From NCBI RefSeq assembly GCF_004794515.1, contig NZ_SSDF01000074.1, positions 124,001-188,000 on the forward strand: 64,000 bases of DNA, written 5' to 3'. Both the position numbers and the translations under genes were made by a program. Source of the stretch: Microbacterium sp. A20 (GTDB lineage: Bacteria; Actinomycetota; Actinomycetes; Actinomycetales; Microbacteriaceae). Positions 18,501 to 26,401 of the stretch are shown here, piece after piece. The first letter of the stretch is position 1; every line of letters begins with the position of its first letter. The notes below the pieces were generated by a model that was given only the letters and a program-made list of their open reading frames with translations, was not told the origin of the DNA and did not search any database.

Positions 18501-18976
18501 ACCGCTCCCGCTTCCTTCCGGGGACCACCGTCGCCGTGCAACCGCCCCTGTTCACCGATCAGACCAGCTACGAGCGGCTCTCGGCGGATCTCTGGGCGAC
18601 CGGGGTCTCGACCGATGATCATCCGATGGCGCACTTCCGGGAGGCACTGCGCACCCGCGGGGTGCTCACCGCCGCAGATCTGCAGGGCCATGAGGCCGGT
18701 CGCCGTATCGAGGTCGCCGGCCTCGTGACCCATCGCCAGCGACCGGCGACCGCGTCAGGGATCACCTTCGTGAACCTCGAGGACGAGAGCGGACTGGTGA
18801 ACATCGTCTGCTCGGCCGGGGTCTGGAACCGTTACCGCCGCGTCGCCCGGGAATCACCGGCGCTCATCATCCGCGGCATCCTGGAGCGGTCGGCCGAGGG
18901 AGTGGTCAATGTGCTCGCCGACGGTTTCGAGGATCTGCGCACCGGGCTCACGCACCGGTCCAGGGACTTCCGCTGA
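15509..18976 (+). CDS. dnaE2: Error-prone DNA polymerase DnaE2 (ImuC)
   Basis: A 1155-aa C-family polymerase responsible for damage-induced mutagenesis. An N-terminal PHP domain begins YAELHAHSSYSFLDGASSPED (about residue 65). The polymerase core has CQGRGSAAASAVCYLLGIT and the catalytic PDIDVDFDSDRREEI near residue 450. The C-terminus has a tandem HhH and an OB-fold (ITFVNLEDESGLVNIVC). The start ATG overlaps the imuB stop (TGATG), with GGGGAGG upstream. The length matches DnaE2 rather than the longer replicative DnaE1. Third gene of the imuA'-imuB-dnaE2 cassette. Confidence 0.96.
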   Translation: MGWHNPPLSWNDLERTLSGEESPPAPLGAEPRSQRTDPGPVSRRRKRTPPTATARPEDAVPYAELHAHSSYSFLDGASSPEDLLAEADRLGLTALALTDHDGFYGAARFAEVADLMESPLQTVFGAELSLDLPAPQRGSADPAGEHLLVLARGMEGYHRLSGAISAAQLRGGEKGRPVYDLDDLAARAGGHWTILTGCRKGAVRRGLEAGDAATPLRSLIDLFGADHVAVELFDHGDPLDTRRNDALADHARRMRLPVVATNNVHYATPAQAPLAEAVAAVRAVRSMDELDGWLPAHGGAHLRSGAEMSARFQRYPGAISYGLELAAASAFPLRLARPALPQQEVPEGHTPMSWLRHLVWEAVPSKYPRLNDAGHRRIERELDVIEEKDFPGYFLIVHGIVAEARRRGILCQGRGSAAASAVCYLLGITAVDPILYRLPFERFLATTRTEEPDIDVDFDSDRREEIIQWVYREYGRERAAQVANVIQYRPKNAVRDMARALGHSPGQQDAWSRQVDGWGVGLEPVEGHDIPENVLAYAGELLKAPRHLGIHSGGMVLTARPVGEVVPVEHARMENRTVIQWDKDDSAFMGLVKFDLLGLGMLAALQHCFDLIRENTGEEWTLERIPKEEPGVYDMLCRADSIGVFQVESRAQIGLLPRLQPRCFYDLAIQIALIRPGPIQGGAVHPFVRRKMAKDRVDEENRKRLARGEEPVDFTIPYPHSDLEDILKRTLGIPIFQEQLIQMATAIGDCTADEADLLRRAMGSKRGLEKIEKVRDKLYAGMARRGLTDEAADRIYAQIQAFSNFGFAESHSLSFALLVYASSWLKLHYPAAFLAGLLRSQPMGFYSAATLTADARRHGVEVRRPDLHVSGATEMLEPLDEGASSHGPTGREDCLDDPQPPTLRFDREAPDESAAHRRDGGSAVRLGLSGIRGIGVPMAERIVAEREAHGRYRDLHDLVRRTDATAAQLEALATAGAFDCLGLERREAIWLAGAAADDRSRFLPGTTVAVQPPLFTDQTSYERLSADLWATGVSTDDHPMAHFREALRTRGVLTAADLQGHEAGRRIEVAGLVTHRQRPATASGITFVNLEDESGLVNIVCSAGVWNRYRRVARESPALIIRGILERSAEGVVNVLADGFEDLRTGLTHRSRDFR

Positions 18977-19007
18977 CGGCGGCACTTCTCGGCTCGCCGC
19001 CCCCGAC

Positions 19008-19391
19008 TCACCAGAAGCGCTCGGGCTCCTCCACCGGGGGCCGATCGGCGCCACTCCATCGGTCGGCTTCCGCCTTCGCGGCGTCGGCGGCCGCGTCGGC
19101 CCCGCGGAGGGCACGTTTGGCGCCCGTCGCTCCGGGCCCGATGGGGTCGACCAGCAGGGTGGTGTGCGCTCGGGGTCCTCCGATGGTCACCGTGCACTCC
19201 AGCACCCGGCCGATCCAGCGCGAGACGTCACCGCTCGGCTCCTCTGCGCGGCGGTACCGGACGCCGGTGTCGAGGTCGACGAGAGCGAGGACCACGGGTT
19301 CATCGGTGAGCGGATCGACCTGCTCGGTCACCTCGATCCGGTGGCCGTGGGCGATGGCGACCTGAGCGGTGAGAACGAGCAGTCTGTCCAT
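19008..19391 (-). CDS. Hypothetical protein (127 aa)
   Basis: A soluble protein with an N-terminal all-beta region (LLVLTAQVAIAHGHRIEVTEQV, LALVDLDTGVRY) and an Ala/Asp-rich C-terminal helix ending EEPERFW. I do not recognise a family. Start ATG 19391 with AGGGTGG upstream. The gene converges on dnaE2, with about 30 bases between the stops. Confidence 0.7.
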   Translation of the reverse strand: MDRLLVLTAQVAIAHGHRIEVTEQVDPLTDEPVVLALVDLDTGVRYRRAEEPSGDVSRWIGRVLECTVTIGGPRAHTTLLVDPIGPGATGAKRALRGADAAADAAKAEADRWSGADRPPVEEPERFW

Positions 19392-19497
19392 GAGTCCACC
19401 CTAAACATCGCCGACAGGAAGACAACAGGAGACCGGAATGCGCAACATTCGTAAATTTCTTTGTCCCCCAAATGGCGGACAAGGCGATTAAGCGGTA

Positions 19498-19665
19498 CTC
19501 TGCTCACGTAGCGGGGGCTACAGGCTGAGATCTGGGGAGATCAGCCGAGAGCGCAGCGAGATCTTCGCCGCCTCCCCAACCGTCCGGGAAGGACGGTCAG
19601 CCCTCTCGACGGTACCGTCTGGGGCGGATCGTTCGGGAGGGCATACCCCCGTCGAGCCGCCGATC
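19498..19665 (+). ncRNA. Candidate structured small RNA or regulatory leader
   Basis: No protein frame fits this gap. The DNA contains a perfect 7-bp hairpin (ACCGTCC, five-base loop, GGACGGT; about 19578-19596), a 12-bp palindrome GACGGTACCGTC just after it, repeated GAGATC/AGATCT pieces able to pair, and a G-rich then C-rich end (GGGAGGG...CCCCC). A TACTCT box near 19496-19501 could be a -10. Upstream is an inverted repeat TTGTCC...GGACAA. I cannot match it to a known RNA family, and the strand is a guess based on the possible promoter. Confidence 0.3.
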
Positions 19666-19675
19666 CGGCGCACGC

Positions 19676-20050
19676 TCAGTCGAGCGGGATCACCTCGAGG
19701 GTGTTCGACCGCACCGGCTCCTGTCCCATCTCGGGGGCGTAGGGGCTCGGGGTGTACTTGGCGAGGTACTCGGCATCGATGGCCGCGTTCGTCGCCTCAT
19801 CGGTCACGCGCTCGAAGCGGACGTCCTTCGTGACACCACCGGCCGACACCCGACCGCGCAGACTGGCGAGTGCCGGGGCGTACCACTTGCCTTCCAGTCC
19901 CGTGTACGAGCGCACGAACAGGCGGCCGTCCACGGCGACCGCCCAGATCCCCACGGTCTTCGGCATCGTCCCGTCGTCGAGCTGCGCGGAGAGATCGAAC
20001 ATCTCCGCCGCGGCGATCGCGGCCAACTCGTCGGCGTTCCACATCGTCAT
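19676..20050 (-). CDS. DUF2255 family protein
   Basis: A 124-aa soluble protein with the pattern of the DUF2255 family: TVGIWAVAVDGRLFVRSYTG followed by WYAPALASLRGRVSAGG, and a C-terminal YLAKYTPSPYA. The fold resembles a small split-barrel that could bind a flavin or a nitro-compound, but no activity is established. I start at ATG 20050 (MTMWNADEL), eight bases after AGGAGGA; an open frame extends further upstream but lacks family sequence. Confidence 0.8.
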   Translation of the reverse strand: MTMWNADELAAIAAAEMFDLSAQLDDGTMPKTVGIWAVAVDGRLFVRSYTGLEGKWYAPALASLRGRVSAGGVTKDVRFERVTDEATNAAIDAEYLAKYTPSPYAPEMGQEPVRSNTLEVIPLD

Positions 20051-20189
20051 CTGCCCACTCCTCCTGAGTCCCGTCGAGGCGCGGCTCGCAAGATCGCGGA
20101 TCGGCCGTGTCGTGGTGCGGCCGACGAGCGCCTCCGATGGCGTCAACCCCGAGCCCACCGTCGGCTATTCCCCGTCGCCGGAGCGGGGG

Positions 20190-20405
20190 TCACTCCTCGC
20201 GACGCTCTTCGTCGAGAGGCACCTCGGTCCGTTGGTCCACGGCGTCCGCTGAATCGGCGTCGGCCAGATCGACGTCCAGCGGACCAGGACCCGGCGCGGC
20301 CACCGCGACTTCCGGGTCTTCCGGCTCCTCGACCTCGGGGCGGGATTGCTCGTGCAGGTCGGCGTCCGGCTTCACCGCGTCGATCGGATCATGATTCAGA
20401 GACAT
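20190..20405 (-). CDS. Small acidic hypothetical protein (71 aa)
   Basis: Low-complexity acidic protein (DPIDAVKPDADLHEQSRPEVEEP..., ending DEERREE), probably disordered. ATG 20405 is preceded by AAGGGC at normal distance. It lies just downstream of the FMN reductase gene in the same direction (32 bases), so the two may be co-transcribed. No function can be assigned. Confidence 0.6.
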   Translation of the reverse strand: MSLNHDPIDAVKPDADLHEQSRPEVEEPEDPEVAVAAPGPGPLDVDLADADSADAVDQRTEVPLDEERREE

Positions 20406-20437
20406 GCGATGCCCTTCGGGCGGCTCCGTCGGTCTGA

Positions 20438-21022
20438 CTAGCCCTGATCCCCCACGTGCCCCGGCGCGGTGAGGGACAGCACCCGCTCGACGAACGCGGC
20501 GTACTCGTTCATGTAGTGCTGGAGGAAATCCCGCGTGCCGGCATCCTTCACCTCGCCGTCCGCGCCGAAGACCTCGGGATCGAACGTGATGTACGCCTCC
20601 GGGGCATTGAGCTGCGGAGCGTTGAGGAAGCTCAGCACGCTGCGCATCGACGACTGCATGACGGCGGTGCCGATGGCGCCGGTGGACGCGCCGATGATGC
20701 CGGTGGGCTTACGGGCGAAGGAGTTGTGACCCCAGGGGCGGGAGCCCCAGTCGATCGCGTTCTTCAACGCTCCGGGGATGGAGCGGTTGTACTCGGGCGA
20801 CACCAGCAGCAGCCCCTCGGATCCCTCGATGGCACGCTTGAACTCGGTCACCGCGGCGACCGGATCGAGCTCGTCGTCGCGGTTGTAGAGCGGGAGATCG
20901 CGGATCGGGATCTCGACAAGTTCGAGGCTGTGCGGCGCCAGCCCCACGAGCGCTTTCGCGAGGACACGGTTGATCGAGTCGTGCGCGAGGCTTCCGATGA
21001 CATAGCCGATGCGATGCGTCAT
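20438..21022 (-). CDS. NADPH-dependent FMN reductase
   Basis: A 194-aa flavodoxin-fold oxidoreductase. The N-terminus RIGYVIGSLAHDSINRVLAKAL carries the FMN phosphate loop (GSLxxxSINR), and SPEYNRSIPGALKNAIDW contains the conserved PEYNxSxPGxLKNAIDW motif of the NADPH-dependent FMN reductase/azoreductase family. It should reduce FMN, quinones or azo compounds. Its start faces helR across a 164-base gap that holds the rifamycin-associated element, so it might also respond to rifamycins (inference). Confidence 0.92.
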   Translation of the reverse strand: MTHRIGYVIGSLAHDSINRVLAKALVGLAPHSLELVEIPIRDLPLYNRDDELDPVAAVTEFKRAIEGSEGLLLVSPEYNRSIPGALKNAIDWGSRPWGHNSFARKPTGIIGASTGAIGTAVMQSSMRSVLSFLNAPQLNAPEAYITFDPEVFGADGEVKDAGTRDFLQHYMNEYAAFVERVLSLTAPGHVGDQG

Positions 21023-21104
21023 GGTGTGCTCCGCAGGGAGGGCGTCCGGTCGGATGCGTCAGCGTGATCCCCGCGTCCTTCCATTTCCAGGATATCTCCG
21101 GGAT

Positions 21105-21126
21105 GGGGGCTTGCCGCAAGGCCCCC
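21105..21126. promoter_or_regulatory. Rifamycin-associated element (RAE)
   Basis: GGGGCTTGC-C-GCAAGGCCCC flanked by an extra G and C forms an almost perfect inverted repeat. It matches the 19-20 bp rifamycin-associated element reported upstream of rifampicin-inactivation and helR-type genes in actinomycetes. It sits 60 bases before the HelR start, which fits rifamycin-inducible expression. Confidence 0.85.
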
Positions 21127-21186
21127 TCCCTGCGGCAGAATCGACCCTCGCTCGTGCGATCCGGCCCTCGCGCGTGAAGGAGACCC

Positions 21187-23319
21187 ATGCCTTTCGACCC
21201 CTTCGATCTGCCCGAGAATCTGCACGCGAAAGCCACCCCTGCCCTCCTCGACGCCGACCGCGCGCATCTCCGGCGGATCGCCGACACCCTGGAGGAGCAG
21301 CGCGCCGAGGTCACCCGCCGCCTCACCGAGGTGCGCCGCCAGCGCGCCGGCTTCGGGGACACCGCCGTGGACCGCGACCTGGAGATCCGCAGGCTGAGCG
21401 GGAGGCTCCGGATCCTGGAGCGCTTCGGCATCGACATCTGCCTGGGCAGGATGACGCCGACCGAGGGCGACCCGATCTACATCGGCCGCACGGGTCTGGC
21501 TGCGGCGGACGGCACCCGGCTGCTCGTCGACTGGCGGACTCCGGCGGCGGAACCGTACTTCGCCGCGACCATGGAGGACCCTCGCGGCATCGTCTCGCGT
21601 CGACGGTACCGGTGGACGGACGCTCGTATCCGCGACTACTGGGACGAGGCGCTCACCCCGGCGGGGTTCGATGGCGCGGCCTCCCTCGATGACCAGTCCG
21701 CCTTCATCGCCAGCCTCGGCACGCACCGCACGTCACGGATGCGCGACGTGCTCGCGACGATCCAGGCCGACCAGGATGCGATCATCCGCACTCCCTCCCC
21801 CGGCACTCTCGTCGTCGACGGTGGCCCCGGCACCGGAAAGACGGTCGTCGCGCTGCACCGGGCCGCGCACCTCCTGTATGCGGAGCCGCGACTGACCCAG
21901 AGCGCCGGGGGCATGCTGCTCGTCGGGCCGAACGCGCACTATCTCGCCTACGTCGAAGACGTGCTGCCGAGTCTCGGCGAGGACACGGTGCGGCTGTGCA
22001 CCCTGCGCGACCTCGTGCCCGAAGGCGCGACCGCCGTCGAGGAGCCGGATCCACGAGTCGCCGCGGTGAAAGCCTCGCTTTCTCCTGACGCGATGCTGGA
22101 CGCCGTGGCCCGGACCTTCGAGCGCCCTCCGCAGCACGCCATGCGTCTGGAATCGCCCTGGGCCGATCTCTGGCTGAGCCGCGAGGAGTGGGCCGAGGTG
22201 TTCACCGGCGCCGACCCCGCGGCATCGCACAACGAGGCTCGCGACGAGGTCTGGGAGGAGATCGTGGAACTCCTCGTCGAACAGGTGGACGATCACGAGG
22301 TGCCACCGCACGCGATCCGGCGCTGGCTGCGTCAGGACGACGACCTCACCGGGACGTTCGTGCGCGCGTGGCCGCTGCTGTCCCCGACCACCGTCGTGGG
22401 GCGGATGTGGAGCTCGCCCGATCTGCTGCGGAGGTGCGCGCCTCAGCTCTCCGCGGACGACATCGCGCTGCTGAAAAGGGACGAATCGGCGCCGTGGACC
22501 ACGGCGGACCTTCCGTTCCTGGATGCCGCCCGGCGCCGCATCGGCGACCCGGAGTCCGTGCGCGAGGAACACCGTCGCCAGGCGGTGATCGCCTCAGCGC
22601 AGGAACAGATCTCCCACGTCGTCGACCACCTGATCGAAGACGACGACAGCGAGATGAAGGTGATGTCGATCCTGCGCGGTCAGGATGCGCGGAACGTGCT
22701 GGTCGGCGTCGATGCTCCCCCGGCGGTCACGCCCGACGAGCTGGCCGGCCCCTTCGGGCACATCGTCGTCGACGAAGCGCAGGAGCTGACGGATGCGGAA
22801 TGGCGGATGCTCGTCGCCCGCTGTCCCTCGCGCAGCTTCACCGTCGTCGGCGACCGCGCACAGGCTCGGCACGGATTCACCGAGACCTGGGAGGAGAGGC
22901 TCACGCGCATCGGTCTGCGCGACGTGCGGATCACCCACCTCGGCGTGAACTATCGGACACCCGCGGAGGTGATGGCGACGGCGGCGCCCCTCGTGCTCGC
23001 GGCGATCCCGGACGCCAACGTGCCGACGTCGGTGCGCGAGAGCGGGGTTCCCGTGCGGTTCGGCGATGCCGCATCGCTTCCGGACGTGCTCGGCGCCTGG
23101 CTCGACACGCATCCCGACGGCGTGGCCTGTGTGATCGGGGACCCGGGCTTCGCGCCCAGGGAGCGGGTGCGGTCATTGACCCCCGAGGGCGCGAAGGGAC
23201 TCGAGTTCGACCTGGTCGCCCTCGTGCGGCCCGAGCAGTTCGGTGACGGCGTGACGGGCGCGGTCGACCGCTATGTCGCCATGACCAGGACCACTCGTGA
23301 GTTGGTCATCCTGCGGTGA
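21187..23319 (+). CDS. helR: RNA polymerase recycling motor ATPase HelR
   Basis: A 710-aa HelD-family SF1 ATPase. HelR binds RNA polymerase, removes stalled complexes and displaces rifamycins, giving intrinsic rifampicin tolerance in actinobacteria (known for the family). An N-terminal helical arm (residues 1-85, DADRAHLRRIADTLEEQRAE) would enter the polymerase channel. Walker A is VDGGPGTGKTVVALHRAAHLL near residue 220. Motif II is IVVDEAQELTDAEWRML, motif III VVGDRAQARHGF, and the C-terminal AMTRTTRELVILR is a shortened UvrD-like motif VI. The preceding RAE agrees with the assignment. Confidence 0.93.
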   Translation: MPFDPFDLPENLHAKATPALLDADRAHLRRIADTLEEQRAEVTRRLTEVRRQRAGFGDTAVDRDLEIRRLSGRLRILERFGIDICLGRMTPTEGDPIYIGRTGLAAADGTRLLVDWRTPAAEPYFAATMEDPRGIVSRRRYRWTDARIRDYWDEALTPAGFDGAASLDDQSAFIASLGTHRTSRMRDVLATIQADQDAIIRTPSPGTLVVDGGPGTGKTVVALHRAAHLLYAEPRLTQSAGGMLLVGPNAHYLAYVEDVLPSLGEDTVRLCTLRDLVPEGATAVEEPDPRVAAVKASLSPDAMLDAVARTFERPPQHAMRLESPWADLWLSREEWAEVFTGADPAASHNEARDEVWEEIVELLVEQVDDHEVPPHAIRRWLRQDDDLTGTFVRAWPLLSPTTVVGRMWSSPDLLRRCAPQLSADDIALLKRDESAPWTTADLPFLDAARRRIGDPESVREEHRRQAVIASAQEQISHVVDHLIEDDDSEMKVMSILRGQDARNVLVGVDAPPAVTPDELAGPFGHIVVDEAQELTDAEWRMLVARCPSRSFTVVGDRAQARHGFTETWEERLTRIGLRDVRITHLGVNYRTPAEVMATAAPLVLAAIPDANVPTSVRESGVPVRFGDAASLPDVLGAWLDTHPDGVACVIGDPGFAPRERVRSLTPEGAKGLEFDLVALVRPEQFGDGVTGAVDRYVAMTRTTRELVILR

Positions 23320-23427
23320 AATGAGCAGGTCTTGCCGCAGTCGGTGCAACGACTCCGGACCTGCGCAGACTCAGCGGGGCTTCGGATGAGCTTCAGCGGC
23401 CCATGCGCCCGCGGCGACGACGCACGC

Positions 23428-23970
23428 TCAGTGCACGAGCGCCTTGAGCACCACGAACACGAGCCCGAAGGACGCCGTCCCCAGGGCTCCGAGAATACGC
23501 ACGAGAAGCGAGCTCCCCCGCCGGAGGAAGGCGACGTACCCGAGGAAGGCGAGGATGACGACGCCCGACCAGAGAGCGAGATCGTTCGCGAGGCCGTCCG
23601 GCATGATGCGGGTCGTGCCCGCCAGCAGGAACACCGCGGGCACCGTCGCCGAGCTGAGCATGCCCAGGGAGTGCTTCACCGATGCCGCGAACGCCGCACG
23701 GACGCCCACGCGCTCACCCTGTTCCCGTTCATCGCGATCGCTGACCCGCGCCACAGTGCCGGCATAGACATGCGCGCCCCAGAAAACCAGCACGGTGACG
23801 GCGACCGTGAAGAGCACCGCCAGCGAGGTCTCCCCGTGCGCCGAAGACACGGCCACCAAACCGCTGACCAGGATCGTGCCGTAGACGGCGGCCTCGGTTC
23901 CGAACCCCGAACGCAAGGCCCGGTGCACGCGCAGGATCCCGTCGTCCGCCGCCGCTCGCTGCCCATTCAT
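23428..23970 (-). CDS. Integral membrane protein of unknown function
   Basis: A 180-aa protein with four to five transmembrane stretches (AAVYGTILVSGLVAV, LAVLFTVAVTVLVFWGAHVYAG, a segment around TVPAVFLLAG, LWSGVVILAFLGYVAFL, LGALGTASFGLVFVVLKALV). A central basic/acidic loop (RVSDRDEREQGERVG) carries the conserved-looking HVYAGTVARV. AGGAG lies about eleven bases before ATG 23970. I do not recognise the family. Confidence 0.75.
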   Translation of the reverse strand: MNGQRAAADDGILRVHRALRSGFGTEAAVYGTILVSGLVAVSSAHGETSLAVLFTVAVTVLVFWGAHVYAGTVARVSDRDEREQGERVGVRAAFAASVKHSLGMLSSATVPAVFLLAGTTRIMPDGLANDLALWSGVVILAFLGYVAFLRRGSSLLVRILGALGTASFGLVFVVLKALVH

Positions 23971-24019
23971 ACCCGCTACGGCTCCTGTTCGGTCGTGCCA
24001 GCGCTACATCGAGCTCCCA

Positions 24020-25117
24020 TCATCTCCCGACGCGCAGCGGAACCTTTACGTCGCCACCCGCCTCCTCGGTGATCCGCGCACCCATCTGCACGAACGTCGG
24101 CTCGGCGACGAACCCGCCGGCGAACAGCGCCTGTCCCTGCACGAACTGCGCGGATCGCCGGATCGCCTCCTCCGAGGCGAAGCCGAACACATCGGCGAGC
24201 TCGGCGAGATCCCGCGGGGCGTTCACGCGCATCAACGCCAGGTTGTCGCACTGGGAGAGGACGTTGGGGTGGATCTTCGTCGGCCGCTGAGTCGACAGCA
24301 GCAGCCAGAGACCGAACTTGCGTCCCTCGGCGGCGATCTGCACCAGCTGCTCCGTGAGAGCCCGTTCGACCGCGGTCTCCGGATTCGGCGGGCAGAGGTT
24401 GTGCGCCTCATCGATGACGATCAGCACAGGACGCCGCTCTTCGCGTCGCGCCCAGAGATGTTCGAGCACCCCGAGAGCGGCGACCTTCGGCTCCGCCGGA
24501 TGCTCGAAGCCGCCGAGGTCGAGGACCGTCACGCGGGGCCGCTCATCGATGACGTCCACGACGGATGCCGAACCGCGCGACCACAACTCCCACTCGAGCA
24601 CCTGCAGGTTCTCCATCCGGTTCGCGAGCCCCACCCGCGCGGGGTCCATCGACGCACGCAGGTCGGGGAGCATGTCGCGCGCATCGAAGCTCTCGGCCTC
24701 CTGCTCGACATGGATCAGGGCGTTGTACTCCTCGGCGTCGGCGATGGGATCCATCCGCAGCACGGCCGCCTTCGATGCGGGCACCAGATCGACGTAGCGC
24801 ACGTGCAGCCGATCCCCGTCGCCCGCCCCCGAGCCGGAACGGAACACCCGGATGTCGGCTTCGGCGAGCCGCGACGCCTCCGCATCCTTGGCCGTGACCC
24901 TGGTCTCGCGCATCCGGGTGAAGTCACCGTTCGGGTCGAGGATGAGCATCGGCAGCTCGGTCTCCAGCAGCAGCTGCTCCAGCACCACGCCCAGCGCGTA
25001 GGTCTTGCCGCTCCCGCTCTGACCGACCCAGAAGGTGTGGCGGTTGAAGCGCCGCGCGTCGAGGTGGACGTGGGCTTCCGGGTCGCCGAGAGCAGTCCCG
25101 ATCGTGAGGTTCGTCAT
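24020..25117 (-). CDS. HerA/DUF87-type ATPase
   Basis: A 365-aa P-loop ATPase of the HerA/FtsK superfamily. Walker A is FWVGQSGSGKTYALGVVLEQLL near residue 35, followed by LILDPNGDFTRMRE; Walker B is RPVLIVIDEAHNLCPPNP, and a sensor segment LWLLLSTQRPTKIHPNVLSQCDN follows. HerA-like proteins drive DNA translocation or end processing; without an adjacent NurA nuclease the partner is unknown. ATG 25117 begins the conserved N-terminus (TNLTIGTALGDPEA); a long open frame upstream encodes only high-GC shadow sequence. Confidence 0.85.
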   Translation of the reverse strand: MTNLTIGTALGDPEAHVHLDARRFNRHTFWVGQSGSGKTYALGVVLEQLLLETELPMLILDPNGDFTRMRETRVTAKDAEASRLAEADIRVFRSGSGAGDGDRLHVRYVDLVPASKAAVLRMDPIADAEEYNALIHVEQEAESFDARDMLPDLRASMDPARVGLANRMENLQVLEWELWSRGSASVVDVIDERPRVTVLDLGGFEHPAEPKVAALGVLEHLWARREERRPVLIVIDEAHNLCPPNPETAVERALTEQLVQIAAEGRKFGLWLLLSTQRPTKIHPNVLSQCDNLALMRVNAPRDLAELADVFGFASEEAIRRSAQFVQGQALFAGGFVAEPTFVQMGARITEEAGGDVKVPLRVGR

Positions 25118-25203
25118 CCTGGTGTGCGCCCTTTCGAGGTGTCGGTGCGATGATCGACATCTTCCTCGATCCCGTGCGGGGGCGCCAGCGTCGTCTCGGG
25201 CCG

Positions 25204-26115
25204 TCAGCCGGGGCCGTCGCTCGTCGCGGCGAGAAGCACGCCCACCACGTCGCTGATCGGCGTCGGGATGTCGTGCGCTCGGGCGAGCCGGGAGATGACA
25301 CCGTTGCGGATGTCCCATTCCAGCGGACGGCCGCCTTCCCGATCCGCGAGGATCGAGGTTCCCAGGTCTTCCGGAGCCGACTGGAACTTCGCGAGGATCT
25401 CTTCCGGCACCTCGTCGCCGAGGAGCGCCCCCTCCGCACGAGCGACAGCGAGGCACTCTCGCAGGTACGCGACAGTCAGCCGAGCGACATCGGGGCGGCG
25501 AAAGACGCCGGAGCGCCGACCGGTGACTGCCATGAGTCCGGCCGCGGCGTTCTGCATCAGCTTGCGCCAGGCGACGGAGGCGAATTCCGGGGACAGGTCG
25601 ACCGAGCACCGGGTTCCGCGCAACGCGTCGGCCACGCGCCGCGCCGCATCCACGTCGGGCACGGTAAGGCGCGCGGGTGCACGCAACCAGACCGCGCCAT
25701 CTGGCTGTGCCTGGGCGGGGAACCACACCACCGCCGGCAGCACCTGTGCCCCGTTCGCGAACGGGGCGACGCTCGACACCTGCTCGACGCCGTTCTGCAG
25801 CACGCACACGATCGTGCCCGGCCCGCACAGGGCCGCCAACCACGGCGCGGCGTCCGCGATCTGCGTCGCCTTCACCGCGAGGAAGACGAGGTCGACTCGA
25901 TCCGTGACGAGCTCGGGATCCGTCAGGACCGGCCCGGGCACGATGATGCGGTCGCCGTCCGCGATCAGCGCCAGGCTCTCCCGGGCGGTGCGGCCGTAGA
26001 GCTGGGGCACGAGACCACGCTCGTGCAACGCCGCTGCCACGACTGTGCCGATCGCGCCGGGACCCACGACCGCGACGGTCAGTGGCGGGGATACGTCGGA
26101 CTCGACCTCAGGCAC
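25204..26115 (-). CDS. 2-dehydropantoate 2-reductase (KPR/PanE family)
   Basis: A 303-aa NADPH-dependent reductase. The N-terminal Rossmann motif VAVVGPGAIGTVVAAALHERG, the VFLAVKATQ segment and ALCGPGTIVCVLQNGVE are diagnostic. The C-terminal helical domain has the catalytic-region SVAWRKLMQNAAAGLMAVTG and the late conserved TSILADREGGRPLEWD. It could make pantoate for coenzyme A or act on a related 2-oxo acid, since the family has many paralogues. Start is uncertain: GTG 26115 is the last codon before the family N-terminus but has no strong ribosome site. Confidence 0.85.
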   Translation of the reverse strand: MPEVESDVSPPLTVAVVGPGAIGTVVAAALHERGLVPQLYGRTARESLALIADGDRIIVPGPVLTDPELVTDRVDLVFLAVKATQIADAAPWLAALCGPGTIVCVLQNGVEQVSSVAPFANGAQVLPAVVWFPAQAQPDGAVWLRAPARLTVPDVDAARRVADALRGTRCSVDLSPEFASVAWRKLMQNAAAGLMAVTGRRSGVFRRPDVARLTVAYLRECLAVARAEGALLGDEVPEEILAKFQSAPEDLGTSILADREGGRPLEWDIRNGVISRLARAHDIPTPISDVVGVLLAATSDGPG

Positions 26116-26401
26116 CCATCGTTCGGGGTGCCTGGTTACCCGGTCCGGTACGTCGATCGCCTTCTCCTGCCGTGATCTGCCCTGCGGACGCACGAGGCCC
26201 GAACATCGAGCCGCTGGTAGGCCCACGCCGTCGGGCGGGCCGGAACACCATCAATTGTGTCACCGCTACCGACCGCTTCCGTGCCGTGTCATCGCGGCGG
26301 CACGAATCGCAGCCGTGTCGCAGGGGCAGGAGGGTTTTCCCTCCTCCGGTTCGAGGGGTTTCCCTGAAGACGCCGTCTCGCGAGTTCACCAGAGTGGAGT
26401 C

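Noticed and set aside
13728..18733. Very long minus-strand frames over imuB and dnaE2
   Set aside because: The plus strand carries complete polymerase motifs; the minus frames have shadow composition and no ribosome site.
19498..19560. TPP riboswitch suggested by GGCTGAGA
   Set aside because: The other conserved TPP blocks are missing and no thiamine gene lies downstream on that strand.
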